Source: Saprospiraceae bacterium
Lineage (GTDB): Bacteria; Bacteroidota; Bacteroidia; Chitinophagales; Saprospiraceae
Direction of reading: 5' to 3'
Length of the DNA: 64,000 nucleotides
Assembly: GCA_019638455.1 (NCBI GenBank)
Contig: JAHBTU010000003.1
Location: 1,116,001-1,180,000, forward strand
Position 1 is the stretch's first letter; the number at the start of each line of letters is the position of its first letter. Below are positions 9,190-18,460 of the stretch, one piece after another. The position numbers and the translations under genes are program-made. The notes under the pieces are model-generated. The model had not been told where the DNA came from. It did not search any database and saw only the letters and a program-made list of their open reading frames with translations.

Positions 9190-10245
9190 TCAAGTTTCGT
9201 CAAGATTGATTTTTAAATCCGCTTTGAAAAAATCGTTCTCACGCTCAAGGCGGAGTTCGTATTGCTCGGGATAGAGCAAATCAAGTTGGCGCTGCACGTT
9301 TTTCAAGCCAATACCGTTGCTATTGTCCCAAGACGTGGCCTCAAAATCTTTGTCCACCGTGTTTTTTACAGAAAAAACAAGCTCGTTGTCGCGCAGGACA
9401 AGTTTGATATAGATGGCCGCATCCCCGGTGGTGCCGCTTGCCCCATGTTTGAAACTATTTTCCACAAAAGGCAATAACAACAAAGGCGCTATGGGCGTGT
9501 GTGGCTTGTCCAATTCCTCGTCGTAATGTACTTTAAGACGCTGGTTGTAGCGCAGTTTTTCCAATTCAATATAGTCCTGAACAACCTTGGCCTCATCTGA
9601 CACGGCGATTCGTGGGGCACGACATTCATAGAGGACAAACCGCATGATTTTGGATAGCATCATGATAGCGTCGGCGGTTTTGTCGGATTTTTTTCGTGCC
9701 AACACATACAGGTTGTTCAGGGTGTTGAATAGGAAATGCGGGTTGGTTTGGGCGCGAAGAAAATTCAGCTCGCTGGATAGTTTTTCCCGAATAAGCTCTT
9801 GCTCAAACTCGAGGCTTTTATAGTGCATTCGCAGCAATTTGATAGTCACCGCAGCAGCCAGCGTGATAAACAAGTCAAAAACGGTCAGCAATGTCCCTTT
9901 GAAAGAGAAGAGGCTGACAGATACGTTGGGATGGTTGAGCGGGAAATAGACCCATACAATCTCTATGCGATATAGCACGGTGGCAACCAAAAATGACAGG
10001 AGCAACAGGCCAACCAACTGCCAAATTTTGCTGCGTTCCAGATAGAGCGGTATCACATAGTAGAAGACGAAATAGACGAGCAAGAGCTTGACGGGAAGCG
10101 AGTAGGCTTCGCCGACAAGGGCGGGGAAGAATTCTTCTTCGAGCGTCCGACCACGCAAAATGCAGGAGAGCACGGCATTGATGGGCAAATAGGTGAGCCA
10201 GAAAATGACGTGCAGTGCGATTCGGGTCCAGTTCAGGTTTGGCAT
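9190..10245 (-). CDS. LytS/YehU-type sensor histidine kinase
   Basis: The protein is 351 residues with about four N-terminal membrane segments (residues 10-135) and a His_kinase domain. The phospho-acceptor region is NFLRAQTNPHFLFNTLN. LLLLPFVENSFKHG and GIGLKNVQRQL form the ATP-binding N and G boxes. It should sense an envelope signal and phosphorylate a LytTR-type regulator. No response regulator gene lies beside it, so its partner is elsewhere; this is unusual because such pairs are normally adjacent. Confidence 0.88.
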   Translation of the reverse strand: MPNLNWTRIALHVIFWLTYLPINAVLSCILRGRTLEEEFFPALVGEAYSLPVKLLLVYFVFYYVIPLYLERSKIWQLVGLLLLSFLVATVLYRIEIVWVYFPLNHPNVSVSLFSFKGTLLTVFDLFITLAAAVTIKLLRMHYKSLEFEQELIREKLSSELNFLRAQTNPHFLFNTLNNLYVLARKKSDKTADAIMMLSKIMRFVLYECRAPRIAVSDEAKVVQDYIELEKLRYNQRLKVHYDEELDKPHTPIAPLLLLPFVENSFKHGASGTTGDAAIYIKLVLRDNELVFSVKNTVDKDFEATSWDNSNGIGLKNVQRQLDLLYPEQYELRLERENDFFKADLKINLDET

Positions 10246-10353
10246 AATCGGGGGCGAAGGTAGGGTAGGGGGCGCCTTTCGAAGCTGGTTTTAGAGAAAA
10301 CAGGGTGGGGCTTGCCTCAACTGCAAGATTGGGTAGCCGTTGGGGAGCAAGCC

Positions 10354-10779
10354 TTATTGAAGCGGCTCCACTTTAAACACGATGTAGGGTGTCTTGCCTT
10401 GCCAAGGAAGTGCCGTCTCTGGCAATTCCTTGTAGTATAGCTTGACGGTTTTTCCCACATACTGTTGCAGTTCATTGTAGGTGTTTTCATCCTTGATTGA
10501 AAAGTTCCAAGTGCTTTGCGAGGTAATCATCGCGCTCCCGATAAGGTGCAGTTGGCCTTCATAAGTCTTGAAGACATAGCCGTCATAAGCGAGTTTGAAG
10601 AGGGTGCCCGTCTGCTCGCTTTGGCTTTTAGGGTAGGTTCGATAGATGAAGTAGCCGATGCCGAAAAGGATGCCTGCAATGAGCAACGACCACATCGTGA
10701 TACGGAAGATGCGCTGGGCTTTCACTTTTGCTTGGTCGAGCGAGGCGTTCATGTTGTCGCGGAAAGAGTTGGTGGACAT
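10354..10779 (-). CDS. small single-pass membrane protein
   Basis: From the ATG at 10779 (MSTNSFRDN) the protein has 141 residues; a TTG 30 bases upstream is less likely. One membrane helix (about residues 29-48, MWSLLIAGILFGIGYFIY) precedes an extracytoplasmic beta-rich domain with GTLFKLAYDGYVFKTYEG. Similar short Bacteroidota proteins sharing this GYVFKTYEG motif have no established role, and some carry misleading database names. The gene lies downstream of queE on the same strand, with a 91-bp gap. Confidence 0.7.
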   Translation of the reverse strand: MSTNSFRDNMNASLDQAKVKAQRIFRITMWSLLIAGILFGIGYFIYRTYPKSQSEQTGTLFKLAYDGYVFKTYEGQLHLIGSAMITSQSTWNFSIKDENTYNELQQYVGKTVKLYYKELPETALPWQGKTPYIVFKVEPLQ

Positions 10780-10870
10780 AGATATTTTGTTTTGTTTTTT
10801 CCCTTGCAAACGTACTCAACTGTTCCAACAGATAAAAGCGGATTGGGGGGATGCTTTTGACAAACCTTTT

Positions 10871-11641
10871 TCAAACGCCTTTTTGGGCTCCCCAGATCTG
10901 GACGTGCAATCGGTCGGAATAGCGAAAGCCGTGTGTTTTGCAGATTTCGACGAGCCATTTGCGGCGTTTTGACAAGGCTTGCGCGGTGGTGCCTTCTGGC
11001 ATGAGCCACACTTTTTCCGGTGGAATGTCGTACCTGAAAATCAGGGACAACACCTCGTCGAGGTCGTCTTGTTCGGCTAACACGAATTTGAAATTGGCCT
11101 TTGGCGAGGTGGCAAAAAAATGGTAGGCTTTAGGCTTCTCGCGCAAACGGCGTGTATTGCCACTGTTCTCCAACTTGGGCGACACGTTGTACTGGTCTAT
11201 GGCTGCATCAAATTCGGGGAGCGGCGCGATGGTTCCGTTGGTCTCTATCTCGAACCGATAGTCTGGTGATTGTTGCCGAAGTGCCATTGTTAGCGCCGTC
11301 AAGGCAGGTTGCTGCAACATAGGCTCCCCGCCCGTCAATATCACATTTTTGCAAGGAATAGCGGCCACCGATGCAGCCACGGCATCTATCTCGCACTCGG
11401 CAATCCACTTTTTTTTGTCAAATTTTTGATAACCGGGTTTGGCATCGTTGAGGTGGCGAAAGGGGGTTCCTGTCCAGTTCCATGTGTAGTCCGTATCGCA
11501 CCAGACACAATGCAGGTTGCAAAGCGAAGTGCGCACGAAGACGGATGGCGTGCCGATGCTTTTTCCTTCTCCCTGAATGGAAAAAAAGATTTCGGGACGG
11601 CCATGCAGCTTTGCAAGTTTAAGGAGGATGGAAGTGGGCAA
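10871..11641 (-). CDS. queE: 7-carboxy-7-deazaguanine synthase (radical SAM)
   Basis: The protein is 256 residues and starts with TTG (no ATG is available nearby in frame). It has the substrate motif FFSIQGEGKSIG, the radical-SAM cluster motif CNLHCVWC (CxxxCxxC), ILTGGEPMLQ and FEIETNG. It converts 6-carboxytetrahydropterin to 7-carboxy-7-deazaguanine in queuosine biosynthesis. No other queuosine genes are adjacent. A TAnnTTTG box (TAACTTTG) 18 bases upstream supports this start. Confidence 0.9.
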   Translation of the reverse strand: MPTSILLKLAKLHGRPEIFFSIQGEGKSIGTPSVFVRTSLCNLHCVWCDTDYTWNWTGTPFRHLNDAKPGYQKFDKKKWIAECEIDAVAASVAAIPCKNVILTGGEPMLQQPALTALTMALRQQSPDYRFEIETNGTIAPLPEFDAAIDQYNVSPKLENSGNTRRLREKPKAYHFFATSPKANFKFVLAEQDDLDEVLSLIFRYDIPPEKVWLMPEGTTAQALSKRRKWLVEICKTHGFRYSDRLHVQIWGAQKGV

Positions 11642-11658
11642 ATCGAAGAATTTTGGGG

Positions 11659-11666
11659 CAAAGTTA
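11659..11666 (-). promoter_or_regulatory. Probable -7 box for queE
   Basis: On the minus strand TAACTTTG fits the TAnnTTTG -7 element 17 bases before the TTG start of queE. No matching -33 box was found at the usual distance. Confidence 0.35.
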
Positions 11667-11697
11667 TGCCATGATTTGCCAAGATTTATCAGGTGGC

Positions 11698-12555
11698 TTA
11701 TCCGAACAACGCCCCCTGTCCTGCCAATTCATCGGCTCTGGCATCCTCCTCGTTTTCGGCGACGAAGGCATCCGGCTCGTCGGGCAGCAGGCGCTTCACG
11801 ATGCGAAGCTGGTGTGTGTAGCGGTTCAGTTCGCGGTTGAAAATGCCGAAGTGGTCGAGTTTGTCCACGCGCACCTTGCCGGAGGCGTGAATGACGTGGC
11901 AGTCGGGCAGGATGATGCCGACATGGTTGATGTGTCCTTTGCCGTTGTCGAAAAAAGCGAGGTCGCCTGATTGGCATTGCTCCATGAAATCAACGGGGCG
12001 GCCTTGCGTCACTTGCTGGGCGGCATCGCGCAGCAGGCGGACGCCTGCGATTTTGAAGACCATTTGCGTCAGCCCAGAGCCATCAATGCCGAAAGGCGAG
12101 CGCCCGCCCCACAAATAGGGAGCATGGAGGTAGCGTCGGGCCACCTTGACCACCCATTCGGTGCCGTGTTGTCGTTGGCCGGGTGTGACGACGGGGCCTG
12201 AAAACTGGAATGTTTGCTCGCCCAGGGCGCATCGAAGCCCGTCGTAGCGCGGCAACACGGCGCCCATCGTCAGTGGGATGAAATGGTCGGCAGCCATAAG
12301 GCCTTCCACGAGTGACAGATTGATGGCCTGATGTTCGGCATAATCGTCGTATTCGCTGGACGTGAGGCGTTTGAGCTGCTTGGCATCAACCCAGCCGGTG
12401 AAGCCGTCCCATGCGCAGGTGACGTGCCGCCAGTTGTCTTTGGATTCGTGCACTTCTACTGTCTCTCCAAACAGCAACTGCGACACCATCTCGCTCTTGT
12501 CGGAGGGCTGGGCGCGAAGCGGGGCGATGGCAACTTGACAGGCGGCGTATTCCAT
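11698..12555 (-). CDS. SH3 + NlpC/P60-family protein with catalytic Cys replaced
   Basis: From the ATG at 12555 (MEYAACQVAIAPLRAQ) the protein has 285 residues. An N-terminal bacterial SH3-like part (residues about 1-60, GETVEVHESKDNWRHV) precedes an NlpC/P60 domain (WGGRSPFGIDGSGLTQM, then GKGHINHVGIILPDCHVIHAS). The nucleophile position normally reads DCSG; here it is DGSG (codon GGC), so it is probably not an active peptidoglycan peptidase unless another residue serves. The His of the triad is kept. It starts 4 bp after the M42 peptidase stop, so it is the last gene of a pyrE/M42/NlpC run. Confidence 0.82.
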   Translation of the reverse strand: MEYAACQVAIAPLRAQPSDKSEMVSQLLFGETVEVHESKDNWRHVTCAWDGFTGWVDAKQLKRLTSSEYDDYAEHQAINLSLVEGLMAADHFIPLTMGAVLPRYDGLRCALGEQTFQFSGPVVTPGQRQHGTEWVVKVARRYLHAPYLWGGRSPFGIDGSGLTQMVFKIAGVRLLRDAAQQVTQGRPVDFMEQCQSGDLAFFDNGKGHINHVGIILPDCHVIHASGKVRVDKLDHFGIFNRELNRYTHQLRIVKRLLPDEPDAFVAENEEDARADELAGQGALFG

Positions 12556-12559
12556 AGTT

Positions 12560-13651
12560 TTAAATGGTTGAGAAATAACGGAAATCCTGCCCCCTCTCGA
12601 TTTTTTGCAGCGATTCAAAAATCAATCGAATCAGGTTGCCGACATCATCCTTGTGCGCCATTTCCACGGTGGTGTGCATATAACGCAAGGGCAAGGAGAT
12701 GAGCGCCGAAGGCACGCCGCCATTGGAGTAGGCGAAGGCATCGGTATCGGTGCCGGTGACCCGGCTGGCGGCCTCGCGCTGAAATGGAATTTCCTTGGCC
12801 TCCGCCGTGTCTATGATGAGGTCAATGAGTTTTTGATGGACTGCCGGGGCATAGGTGACGCTGGGGCCGTTGCCACAGCGCACGTCGCCGTGCTTTTTCT
12901 TGTTTATCATCGGGGTTTGCGTGTCGTGCGTCACATCGGTGACGATGGCCACGTTGGGTTGAATGGATTCGGTCACCATTTCAGCCCCGCGCAATCCGAC
13001 TTCTTCTTGCACGGAATTGACCACATAGAGCGTGTAGGGCAACTGAACCTGGTGTTCTTTCAACAACCGCGCTACCTCCGCGATACAAAATCCCCCGATG
13101 CGATTGTCCAAGGCCCTGCCCACATAGTATCGGTCGTTCAATATGGTGAATTCGTCTTGAAACGTGACCACACAACCCACATGGATGCCCATTTTCAACA
13201 CTTCGTCTTTGTCTTTCGCGCCTACATCTATGGTGATGTTGTCAAGAGCGGGCGCGAGATTGGCATCCTTGTCGGTGCGGGTGTGGAGCGCGGGCCAGCC
13301 AAACACACCGCCTATCTTGCCGCCTTTGCGCAGATGAACCCACACGCGCATGGAGGGCGCGATGAGAAAATCGCTGCCGCCATTTCGAATCACATGGATA
13401 AAGCCGTCGTCCGTGATGTAATTGACAAACCAAGAGATTTCGTCCGCGTGTCCCTCAATCACGACTTTGTACGGCTGTCCGGGGTTGATGATGCCGTAGG
13501 CAGTGCCATAATTGTCCAGTTTCCAATCGTCAATGTAAGGTTTGAGATATTCAAGCCACAGTTTTTGCCCCGACTGCTCGTGGCCGGTTGGACTGGCATT
13601 GTTAAGGTATTGCCGAAGGAATTTTTCAGAATTAGGTGTGATGACTTGCAT
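12560..13651 (-). CDS. M42-family metallo-aminopeptidase
   Basis: The protein is 363 residues. Zinc-site motifs of the M42 (glutamyl aminopeptidase/deblocking) family are visible: EGHADEISW near residue 68, the bridging Asp in RALDNRIGG, the catalytic Glu pair in VQEEVGLRGA, and the C-terminal ligand His in RYMHTTVEM. It should be a cytosolic, often dodecameric aminopeptidase. It sits 3 bp after pyrE and 4 bp before the NlpC/P60 gene, so co-transcription is likely. Confidence 0.9.
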   Translation of the reverse strand: MQVITPNSEKFLRQYLNNASPTGHEQSGQKLWLEYLKPYIDDWKLDNYGTAYGIINPGQPYKVVIEGHADEISWFVNYITDDGFIHVIRNGGSDFLIAPSMRVWVHLRKGGKIGGVFGWPALHTRTDKDANLAPALDNITIDVGAKDKDEVLKMGIHVGCVVTFQDEFTILNDRYYVGRALDNRIGGFCIAEVARLLKEHQVQLPYTLYVVNSVQEEVGLRGAEMVTESIQPNVAIVTDVTHDTQTPMINKKKHGDVRCGNGPSVTYAPAVHQKLIDLIIDTAEAKEIPFQREAASRVTGTDTDAFAYSNGGVPSALISLPLRYMHTTVEMAHKDDVGNLIRLIFESLQKIERGQDFRYFSTI

Positions 13652-13654
13652 TGT

Positions 13655-14284
13655 CTATGCGTAAAGGGCACCCCAACCATCAGGGTTTTCGCGCCATTGT
13701 TTCAAAATATCCAAATCCTCGGGAGAGACGTAACCCATCTGGGCGGCTTCTTTCACGAGGGCATCGTAATTGGTAAGTGTCTGAAATTTGAGTTGTTTTT
13801 CTGCAAACGCGGTATGTGCCTTTTCAAAACCGTATTGGAAAATAGCCAATACCCCCACCACTTCCGCGTCTGCTTCGCGCAAGGCATCCACCGCCAAAAG
13901 CGAGCTTCCGCCCGTGCTGATGAGGTCTTCTATGACCAGCACGGATTGGCCCGGATGCAATTCTCCCTCTATTTGATTGCGCCGACCGTGTTCCTTGGCG
14001 CTGCCGCGCACATAGATGAATGGTTTGTTGAGCACATCGGCCAAGAGCGCGCCGTGAGGGATGCCAGCGGTCGCCACGCCTGCCACCACGTCGAAGTCGC
14101 CGAAGGAAGATGATTTTTCGGCCAAGCACTTTTTGAGGTAGGTGCGAACGCCGGGGTGCGAAAGCGCCACCCGATTGTCGCAATAAATAGGCGAAAGCAG
14201 CCCCGATGCCCATGTGAACGGGTCGCGCGGGTTGAGTTTCACCGCTTTGATTTCGAGTAAATTACGGGCGACTTCAGCTTGCAT
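13655..14284 (-). CDS. pyrE: orotate phosphoribosyltransferase
   Basis: The protein is 209 residues. It has the substrate segment SPIYCDNRV, GVATAGIPHGALLAD, the flexible loop VRGSAKEHGRRNQIEG with the catalytic Lys, and the PRPP motif VLVIEDLISTGGS. It makes OMP from orotate and PRPP in pyrimidine synthesis. It is the first gene of the compact minus-strand run with the M42 peptidase and the NlpC/P60 protein, and is divergent from the NUDIX gene. Confidence 0.93.
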   Translation of the reverse strand: MQAEVARNLLEIKAVKLNPRDPFTWASGLLSPIYCDNRVALSHPGVRTYLKKCLAEKSSSFGDFDVVAGVATAGIPHGALLADVLNKPFIYVRGSAKEHGRRNQIEGELHPGQSVLVIEDLISTGGSSLLAVDALREADAEVVGVLAIFQYGFEKAHTAFAEKQLKFQTLTNYDALVKEAAQMGYVSPEDLDILKQWRENPDGWGALYA

Positions 14285-14379
14285 TTGTAAAGGTGTCGGG
14301 TTTTCGGTGGCTCAGGGCTGTGTGTGGTAGGCTCTGAAACCTTTTCAATTACATTTGTGGCAAAAAACACTTGAAAGGG

Positions 14380-15009
14380 ATGGCGCAAAACTATAAAATC
14401 TACCACAACGGAACGCCCATTTTTCTGGCAACTCCCGAAGGTGCGGCTGCTTTGGGCTTCAAACCTGACAAAACAACGTACATAGCGCCTTATTTGGGCA
14501 AAAAAAAGATGTTGAAGCAGTACCTCGATTTGCTGGATAAAAACCGGGCGGTGCGGGCGGTGGTTATTTACCATGAAAATGTGGAGGCGTTGTGGGCGGA
14601 TTTTCAGGCGTGTTTCGTGGTGCTTGAAGCAGCGGGTGGATACGTTCAAAACCCTCGCGGCGAGTTGTTGGTGTTTTATCGGCGCGGCTCATGGGATTTG
14701 CCCAAAGGAAAAATTGACGATGGGGAGACACCCGCGCAGGCGGCCATTCGGGAGGTGCAGGAAGAAACTGGGCTGGTGCATATCGAACTCGGTGATTTCA
14801 TCGCGCACACTTATCACACTTACACTTTGAAAGGTGTGCGTGTTTTGAAAAAAACATGGTGGTTTCGGATGAGAACTTCCGACTCTCACCTTGTCCCTCA
14901 AACAGAGGAGGATATCGAGCAAATCGGCTGGGTAGAACCCAAAAGTTGGTTGGCAAGCGGGCCTGTCGTGTATCCAAATATCCGCGAAATAATAGAGCAT
15001 ATACCATGA
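14380..15009 (+). CDS. NUDIX hydrolase
   Basis: From the ATG at 14380 (MAQNYKIYHNG) the protein has 209 residues. The NUDIX box GKIDDGETPAQAAIREVQEE is complete, with the REVQEETGL metal-binding helix. An N-terminal extension of about 75 residues precedes the domain. It should hydrolyse a nucleoside diphosphate linked to some moiety; the substrate is unknown. The stop overlaps the next start (ATGA), so it is translationally coupled to the TIM-barrel gene. Confidence 0.88.
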   Translation: MAQNYKIYHNGTPIFLATPEGAAALGFKPDKTTYIAPYLGKKKMLKQYLDLLDKNRAVRAVVIYHENVEALWADFQACFVVLEAAGGYVQNPRGELLVFYRRGSWDLPKGKIDDGETPAQAAIREVQEETGLVHIELGDFIAHTYHTYTLKGVRVLKKTWWFRMRTSDSHLVPQTEEDIEQIGWVEPKSWLASGPVVYPNIREIIEHIP

Positions 15010-15914
15010 AACGTCGCCAATTCATCAAGCATACGACATGGGCCGGCAGCGGCCTTTGGCTCATGCCGACCTGGGGTGGCATCTCCTTTGCGCTCCCTCC
15101 CGATTTTTCCCTGCAAGTGATGGCCACTAACTGGGGCTTTTCGGGCACTTGGGAGGCCTTTGCTGCGAAAGTGAAGGAGGCTGGCTACGACGGGGTCGAG
15201 GTGTGGGTGCCTGGCGAGGAAAAAAGCCGCGAGGCCTTGCTGGAGGCGCTGCAAAAACACGACCTGTCGTTGGGACTATTGTGTGGCGGTTCGGATGCGA
15301 ATGTTGAAAAGCACCTTTCGCAGTTGGAGCATCAACTCCGCAGCGCATTGGCCATGAGGCCTTTGTATGTCAATTGTCATTCGGGGCGCGACTATTTCAC
15401 CTTCGAGCAGGCTAAGATTTTTTTTGCACTTACTGCGAAATTCCGTCACGAATCAAACATTCCCATTTACCACGAGACCCATCGCGGGCGCTTGTGCTTT
15501 GCGGCACACGTCACTCGGCGTTTTTTGGAAGAAATACCTGATTTGCGCCTCACGCTCGACATCTCGCATTGGTGTAACGTGCATGAGTCGCTGCTGGGCG
15601 ACCAAGCAGATGCGGTGGCGCTGGCATTGTCGCGCACCGACCACATCCATGCGCGTATCGGCCATGCGGAAGGGCCCCAAGTCAGCGACCCGCGTGCGCC
15701 CGAATGGGAAAATGCCTTGAACGCGCACCTCGCTTGGTGGGATAAAATCGTGGAAACGAAGGCTAACGCGGGGCTGCCGCTGACCATCCTGACCGAGTTT
15801 GGCCCTCCGACCTATATGCCAACGCTGCCTTACACAAGACTGCCTGTGGCCGACCAATGGGATATCAACGTCCATATCATGCATCTTTTGCGCAAAAGAT
15901 ACAGCCGCCGATGA
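15006..15914 (+). CDS. Tat-exported sugar phosphate isomerase/epimerase-like TIM-barrel protein
   Basis: From the ATG at 15006 (overlapping the NUDIX stop) the protein has 302 residues. The N-terminus KRRQFIKHTTWAGSGLWLMP is a twin-arginine-type signal. The rest has the xylose-isomerase-like AP-endonuclease-2 fold: GYDGVEVWVP, IPIYHETHRG, LTLDISHW and ILTEFGP, with His/Glu/Asp metal ligands. The substrate is unknown, perhaps a sugar or polyol in the periplasm. It is coupled on both sides by ATGA overlaps to the NUDIX and DUF2231 genes. Confidence 0.82.
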   Translation: MKRRQFIKHTTWAGSGLWLMPTWGGISFALPPDFSLQVMATNWGFSGTWEAFAAKVKEAGYDGVEVWVPGEEKSREALLEALQKHDLSLGLLCGGSDANVEKHLSQLEHQLRSALAMRPLYVNCHSGRDYFTFEQAKIFFALTAKFRHESNIPIYHETHRGRLCFAAHVTRRFLEEIPDLRLTLDISHWCNVHESLLGDQADAVALALSRTDHIHARIGHAEGPQVSDPRAPEWENALNAHLAWWDKIVETKANAGLPLTILTEFGPPTYMPTLPYTRLPVADQWDINVHIMHLLRKRYSRR

Positions 15915-16912
15915 ACGAGTTGAGCCAAGTCATTGGTCGTTTCCACCTTTTGCTGGTGCATTTGCCGATTGGCATATTGCTGTTGGCCGTGCTGTTCGAG
16001 TGGATGGGTCGCCGAAGCCAACGCTGGCAGGCACTGCGACCCGCAGTGCCGGTCACGTTGCTGTTGGGGGCATTGGCTGCGGTGCTTACTTGCCTTACGG
16101 GTTGGCTGTTGTCGCTGCGCGGCGAATATGAAGAGGGTTTGCTCGTTCGCCATCAATGGGCGGGAATAGGGGTGGCAATTGGTTCTTTGTCAGCATATTG
16201 GCTTAGGTCAAGTGCGTGGCGTGTGGCATATCGCTATGTCGTGTTGTTGCTGTTTTCGGGTATTTTGCTAGCTGGGCATTGGGGCATCGTGATGACGCAT
16301 GGGGAAAGGTATTGGAGCGCGGGAGGTGATGGGATGAAGGCGGGAGAGGGGGGCGTTGCCGCATTTAGAGATATACCCAACGCTAAGGTGTCGCAGCCCT
16401 CTTGGGAGGCTGCGAAACAGCTGCAAAAGATGGGCGCTGCGGTGTTGCCAACAGGAAGAGAACAGCCTTTTGTGTCAGTGAATTTCGTGAATGTGGAGCA
16501 GATTACGCCCGATTTGTTGCGAGCAATTTATGCGCTGCGGGAAAATATCGCTTGGCTCAACTTGTCAGGCTTGACCTTGCACGATAGTTTGCTCATGGTT
16601 GTTTCCACTTGCGAAAATCTCACGAGACTACATCTTGACCATACGAACATCGTGGATTCGTCGCTGGTCTATTTGCAAAATTTGAATCGGTTGGCTTTCC
16701 TGAATTTGGTCGGCACTCCTGTCACCGCGGAGGGGGTAAGCGTCTTGAGCCGATTGCCGAGCTTGCGGCAATTGTTTCTTTATCAAACAAAAGTGATACC
16801 GGGCGACACCGCGTTCCTGACAGCGAGATTCCCCCATGCTCGAATAGAAATGGGAGGCTATCAAGTTCCGATACTACCGACCGACACCACTTTTTTGTCT
16901 GATAAAAAATAA
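15911..16912 (+). CDS. DUF2231-like membrane protein with leucine-rich repeats
   Basis: From the ATG at 15911 the protein has 333 residues. The first about 130 residues hold four membrane helices with the VHLPIGILLLAVLFEWM pattern typical of DUF2231-type domains. The C-terminal half has leucine-rich repeats (LTRLHLDHTNIVDSSL, LAFLNLVGTPVTAEGV), as in Bacteroidota/Planctomycetes membrane proteins that may carry a cytochrome c domain; no CxxCH is present here. It is the third gene of an operon with ATGA overlaps. Its function is unknown. Confidence 0.75.
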   Translation: MNELSQVIGRFHLLLVHLPIGILLLAVLFEWMGRRSQRWQALRPAVPVTLLLGALAAVLTCLTGWLLSLRGEYEEGLLVRHQWAGIGVAIGSLSAYWLRSSAWRVAYRYVVLLLFSGILLAGHWGIVMTHGERYWSAGGDGMKAGEGGVAAFRDIPNAKVSQPSWEAAKQLQKMGAAVLPTGREQPFVSVNFVNVEQITPDLLRAIYALRENIAWLNLSGLTLHDSLLMVVSTCENLTRLHLDHTNIVDSSLVYLQNLNRLAFLNLVGTPVTAEGVSVLSRLPSLRQLFLYQTKVIPGDTAFLTARFPHARIEMGGYQVPILPTDTTFLSDKK

Positions 16913-16949
16913 GGTTCGTTTTCCGAACTGACCAAACAATTGGCAGGCG

Positions 16950-17552
16950 TCAATCGTAACCTGTGTGTTTTCCGCCCGTCCAGCCTTCTTTTGCCAAAAA
17001 CTGTTCCCCGCTCTCGTGCGCTGGCCACTCCAACGGTGTGCCCATGCTGTCGTTCCAGCGGTTCAGGTAGCCGAACAGGGCGACGACACCGAGTATTTCC
17101 ACTATTTCGCCGTCGTCCCAATGACGGCGCAAGTTTTCGACAACGGCATCGTTCACGGCGTTGGGCACGGTTGTGGCGGCTGCGGCAAAATCCAGGGCGG
17201 CACGTTCCGCTTCCGAAAAAGCCGGGTGTGTTTGATAGCGACAAATGTGCATCAACTTGTCCTCCTCCGCGCCATATCGTTCGGCTGCCCGGATGGTGTG
17301 TGCCTGGCAGTATTGGCACCCCGCTGTCTGGCTGGCCACATAGCCGACAAGTCGCTTGAGGGCACTGCTGACGCGACCGTGATTTTCCATCACTGCTTTG
17401 TTCAGATGGATAAATGCCTTGGCGATAGCTGGGCGACGCTGCATGGTCAGCACGCTGTTGGGGCAAAAGCCCAGTGTTTCATTAAAAAACGCGGCCAATT
17501 CCGCCACTTCGGCATCGTGGTCAGGTGGCAAGGGAGCGACGAGTGGGGGCAT
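16950..17552 (-). CDS. carboxymuconolactone decarboxylase / AhpD-like peroxidase-related protein
   Basis: This 200-residue, all-alpha protein has the AhpD-type active-site motif CQYCQAH (CxxCxxxH) near residue 79 and a flanking HTIRAAERYGA helix. The family acts as alkylhydroperoxidases or in protocatechuate metabolism; peroxide defence is the more likely role. It lies 3 bp downstream of the DUF6159 gene on the same strand, so the two are probably one operon. Confidence 0.82.
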   Translation of the reverse strand: MPPLVAPLPPDHDAEVAELAAFFNETLGFCPNSVLTMQRRPAIAKAFIHLNKAVMENHGRVSSALKRLVGYVASQTAGCQYCQAHTIRAAERYGAEEDKLMHICRYQTHPAFSEAERAALDFAAAATTVPNAVNDAVVENLRRHWDDGEIVEILGVVALFGYLNRWNDSMGTPLEWPAHESGEQFLAKEGWTGGKHTGYD

Positions 17553-17555
17553 CGT

Positions 17556-18386
17556 TTATCTTTTGACAAATGCACTGTCCAACAAATCGCCGTTGAATTC
17601 GCCAACCGGCTTGCCAGTGACGCGGTTGTACACGGCTGCGACAAACACCGTGCGAGCCGCCGTGACGATGGTGCTTACCATCAAAATGGCCAACACCGCT
17701 ACGACCAAGCCTAATAATACGTTGACCGAACTCAGCAGGAAGAACAGCACTATCGCAACGAGCACCCCCAACAGGTGGAACAGCCCGAAGCTGACGTTGC
17801 CTGCCAAAGACTCGCCCCATTTCTGTTTCATCAGGCGGCCAGATTGCCTCACTGCGTCCATCACGCCCCTGTCCTCATAGATGAGGATAGGCACGACGAA
17901 AAAGGTCATGATTGACCATGCTATCCCGACAATGGCGGCGACAATTTCACCGACTTTTCCCGCATTTTGCAGCGCCTGCAACAAGGTGCCAACCGTCGCG
18001 GCGAATACGGACCACGAGAAAATTTTTCCGATTTTGGAAAACGCAAACGACAACCCTTCTTCCACGCTGGTCTCTTCGCCATCGAGCACTTTGATGGCGC
18101 AGTGAATCAAGGCCGCGTTGAAGAATACGATGATGAAAAAGTTGATTAGGTAATAGAGGAAGATGAGGCCGTAGCCCAGCAAGCCGCCATACTGCTCATC
18201 GTTGAGCAAACGCTCCACGTCTTCGCCCACTAAGAAGAAAGTGCCGCCAAAAAAAGTGGCCAACACAAGAATGAGCGAGATGGACGAAAAGACGGGGAAA
18301 AGGAGGAGCGACTTGTTCTTGTTGATGGTCGCAAAACTAACTTGGGCCAGTTGCCAGCCGTTGCTAAGTCGTGTGAAGAAGCTCAT
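17556..18386 (-). CDS. DUF6159-like multi-pass membrane protein
   Basis: The protein is 276 residues with about six hydrophobic segments and the N-terminal MSFFTRLSNGWQLAQVSFA typical of this uncharacterised family. No catalytic motif is visible. It is followed at 3 bp by the AhpD-like gene. The family name is from memory of the pattern; the function is unknown. Confidence 0.7.
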   Translation of the reverse strand: MSFFTRLSNGWQLAQVSFATINKNKSLLLFPVFSSISLILVLATFFGGTFFLVGEDVERLLNDEQYGGLLGYGLIFLYYLINFFIIVFFNAALIHCAIKVLDGEETSVEEGLSFAFSKIGKIFSWSVFAATVGTLLQALQNAGKVGEIVAAIVGIAWSIMTFFVVPILIYEDRGVMDAVRQSGRLMKQKWGESLAGNVSFGLFHLLGVLVAIVLFFLLSSVNVLLGLVVAVLAILMVSTIVTAARTVFVAAVYNRVTGKPVGEFNGDLLDSAFVKR

Positions 18387-18460
18387 TGCTGTTGTTTTTT
18401 TAGTGAGGAACGCGAATGAGGGATTGAAATTTCTTGGCGTTTGATATTCGACTTCTTATT

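Noticed and set aside
12605..14113. 502-codon plus-strand ORF over pyrE and the M42 peptidase
   Set aside because: The minus-strand frames carry clear family motifs; the plus-strand translation has none.
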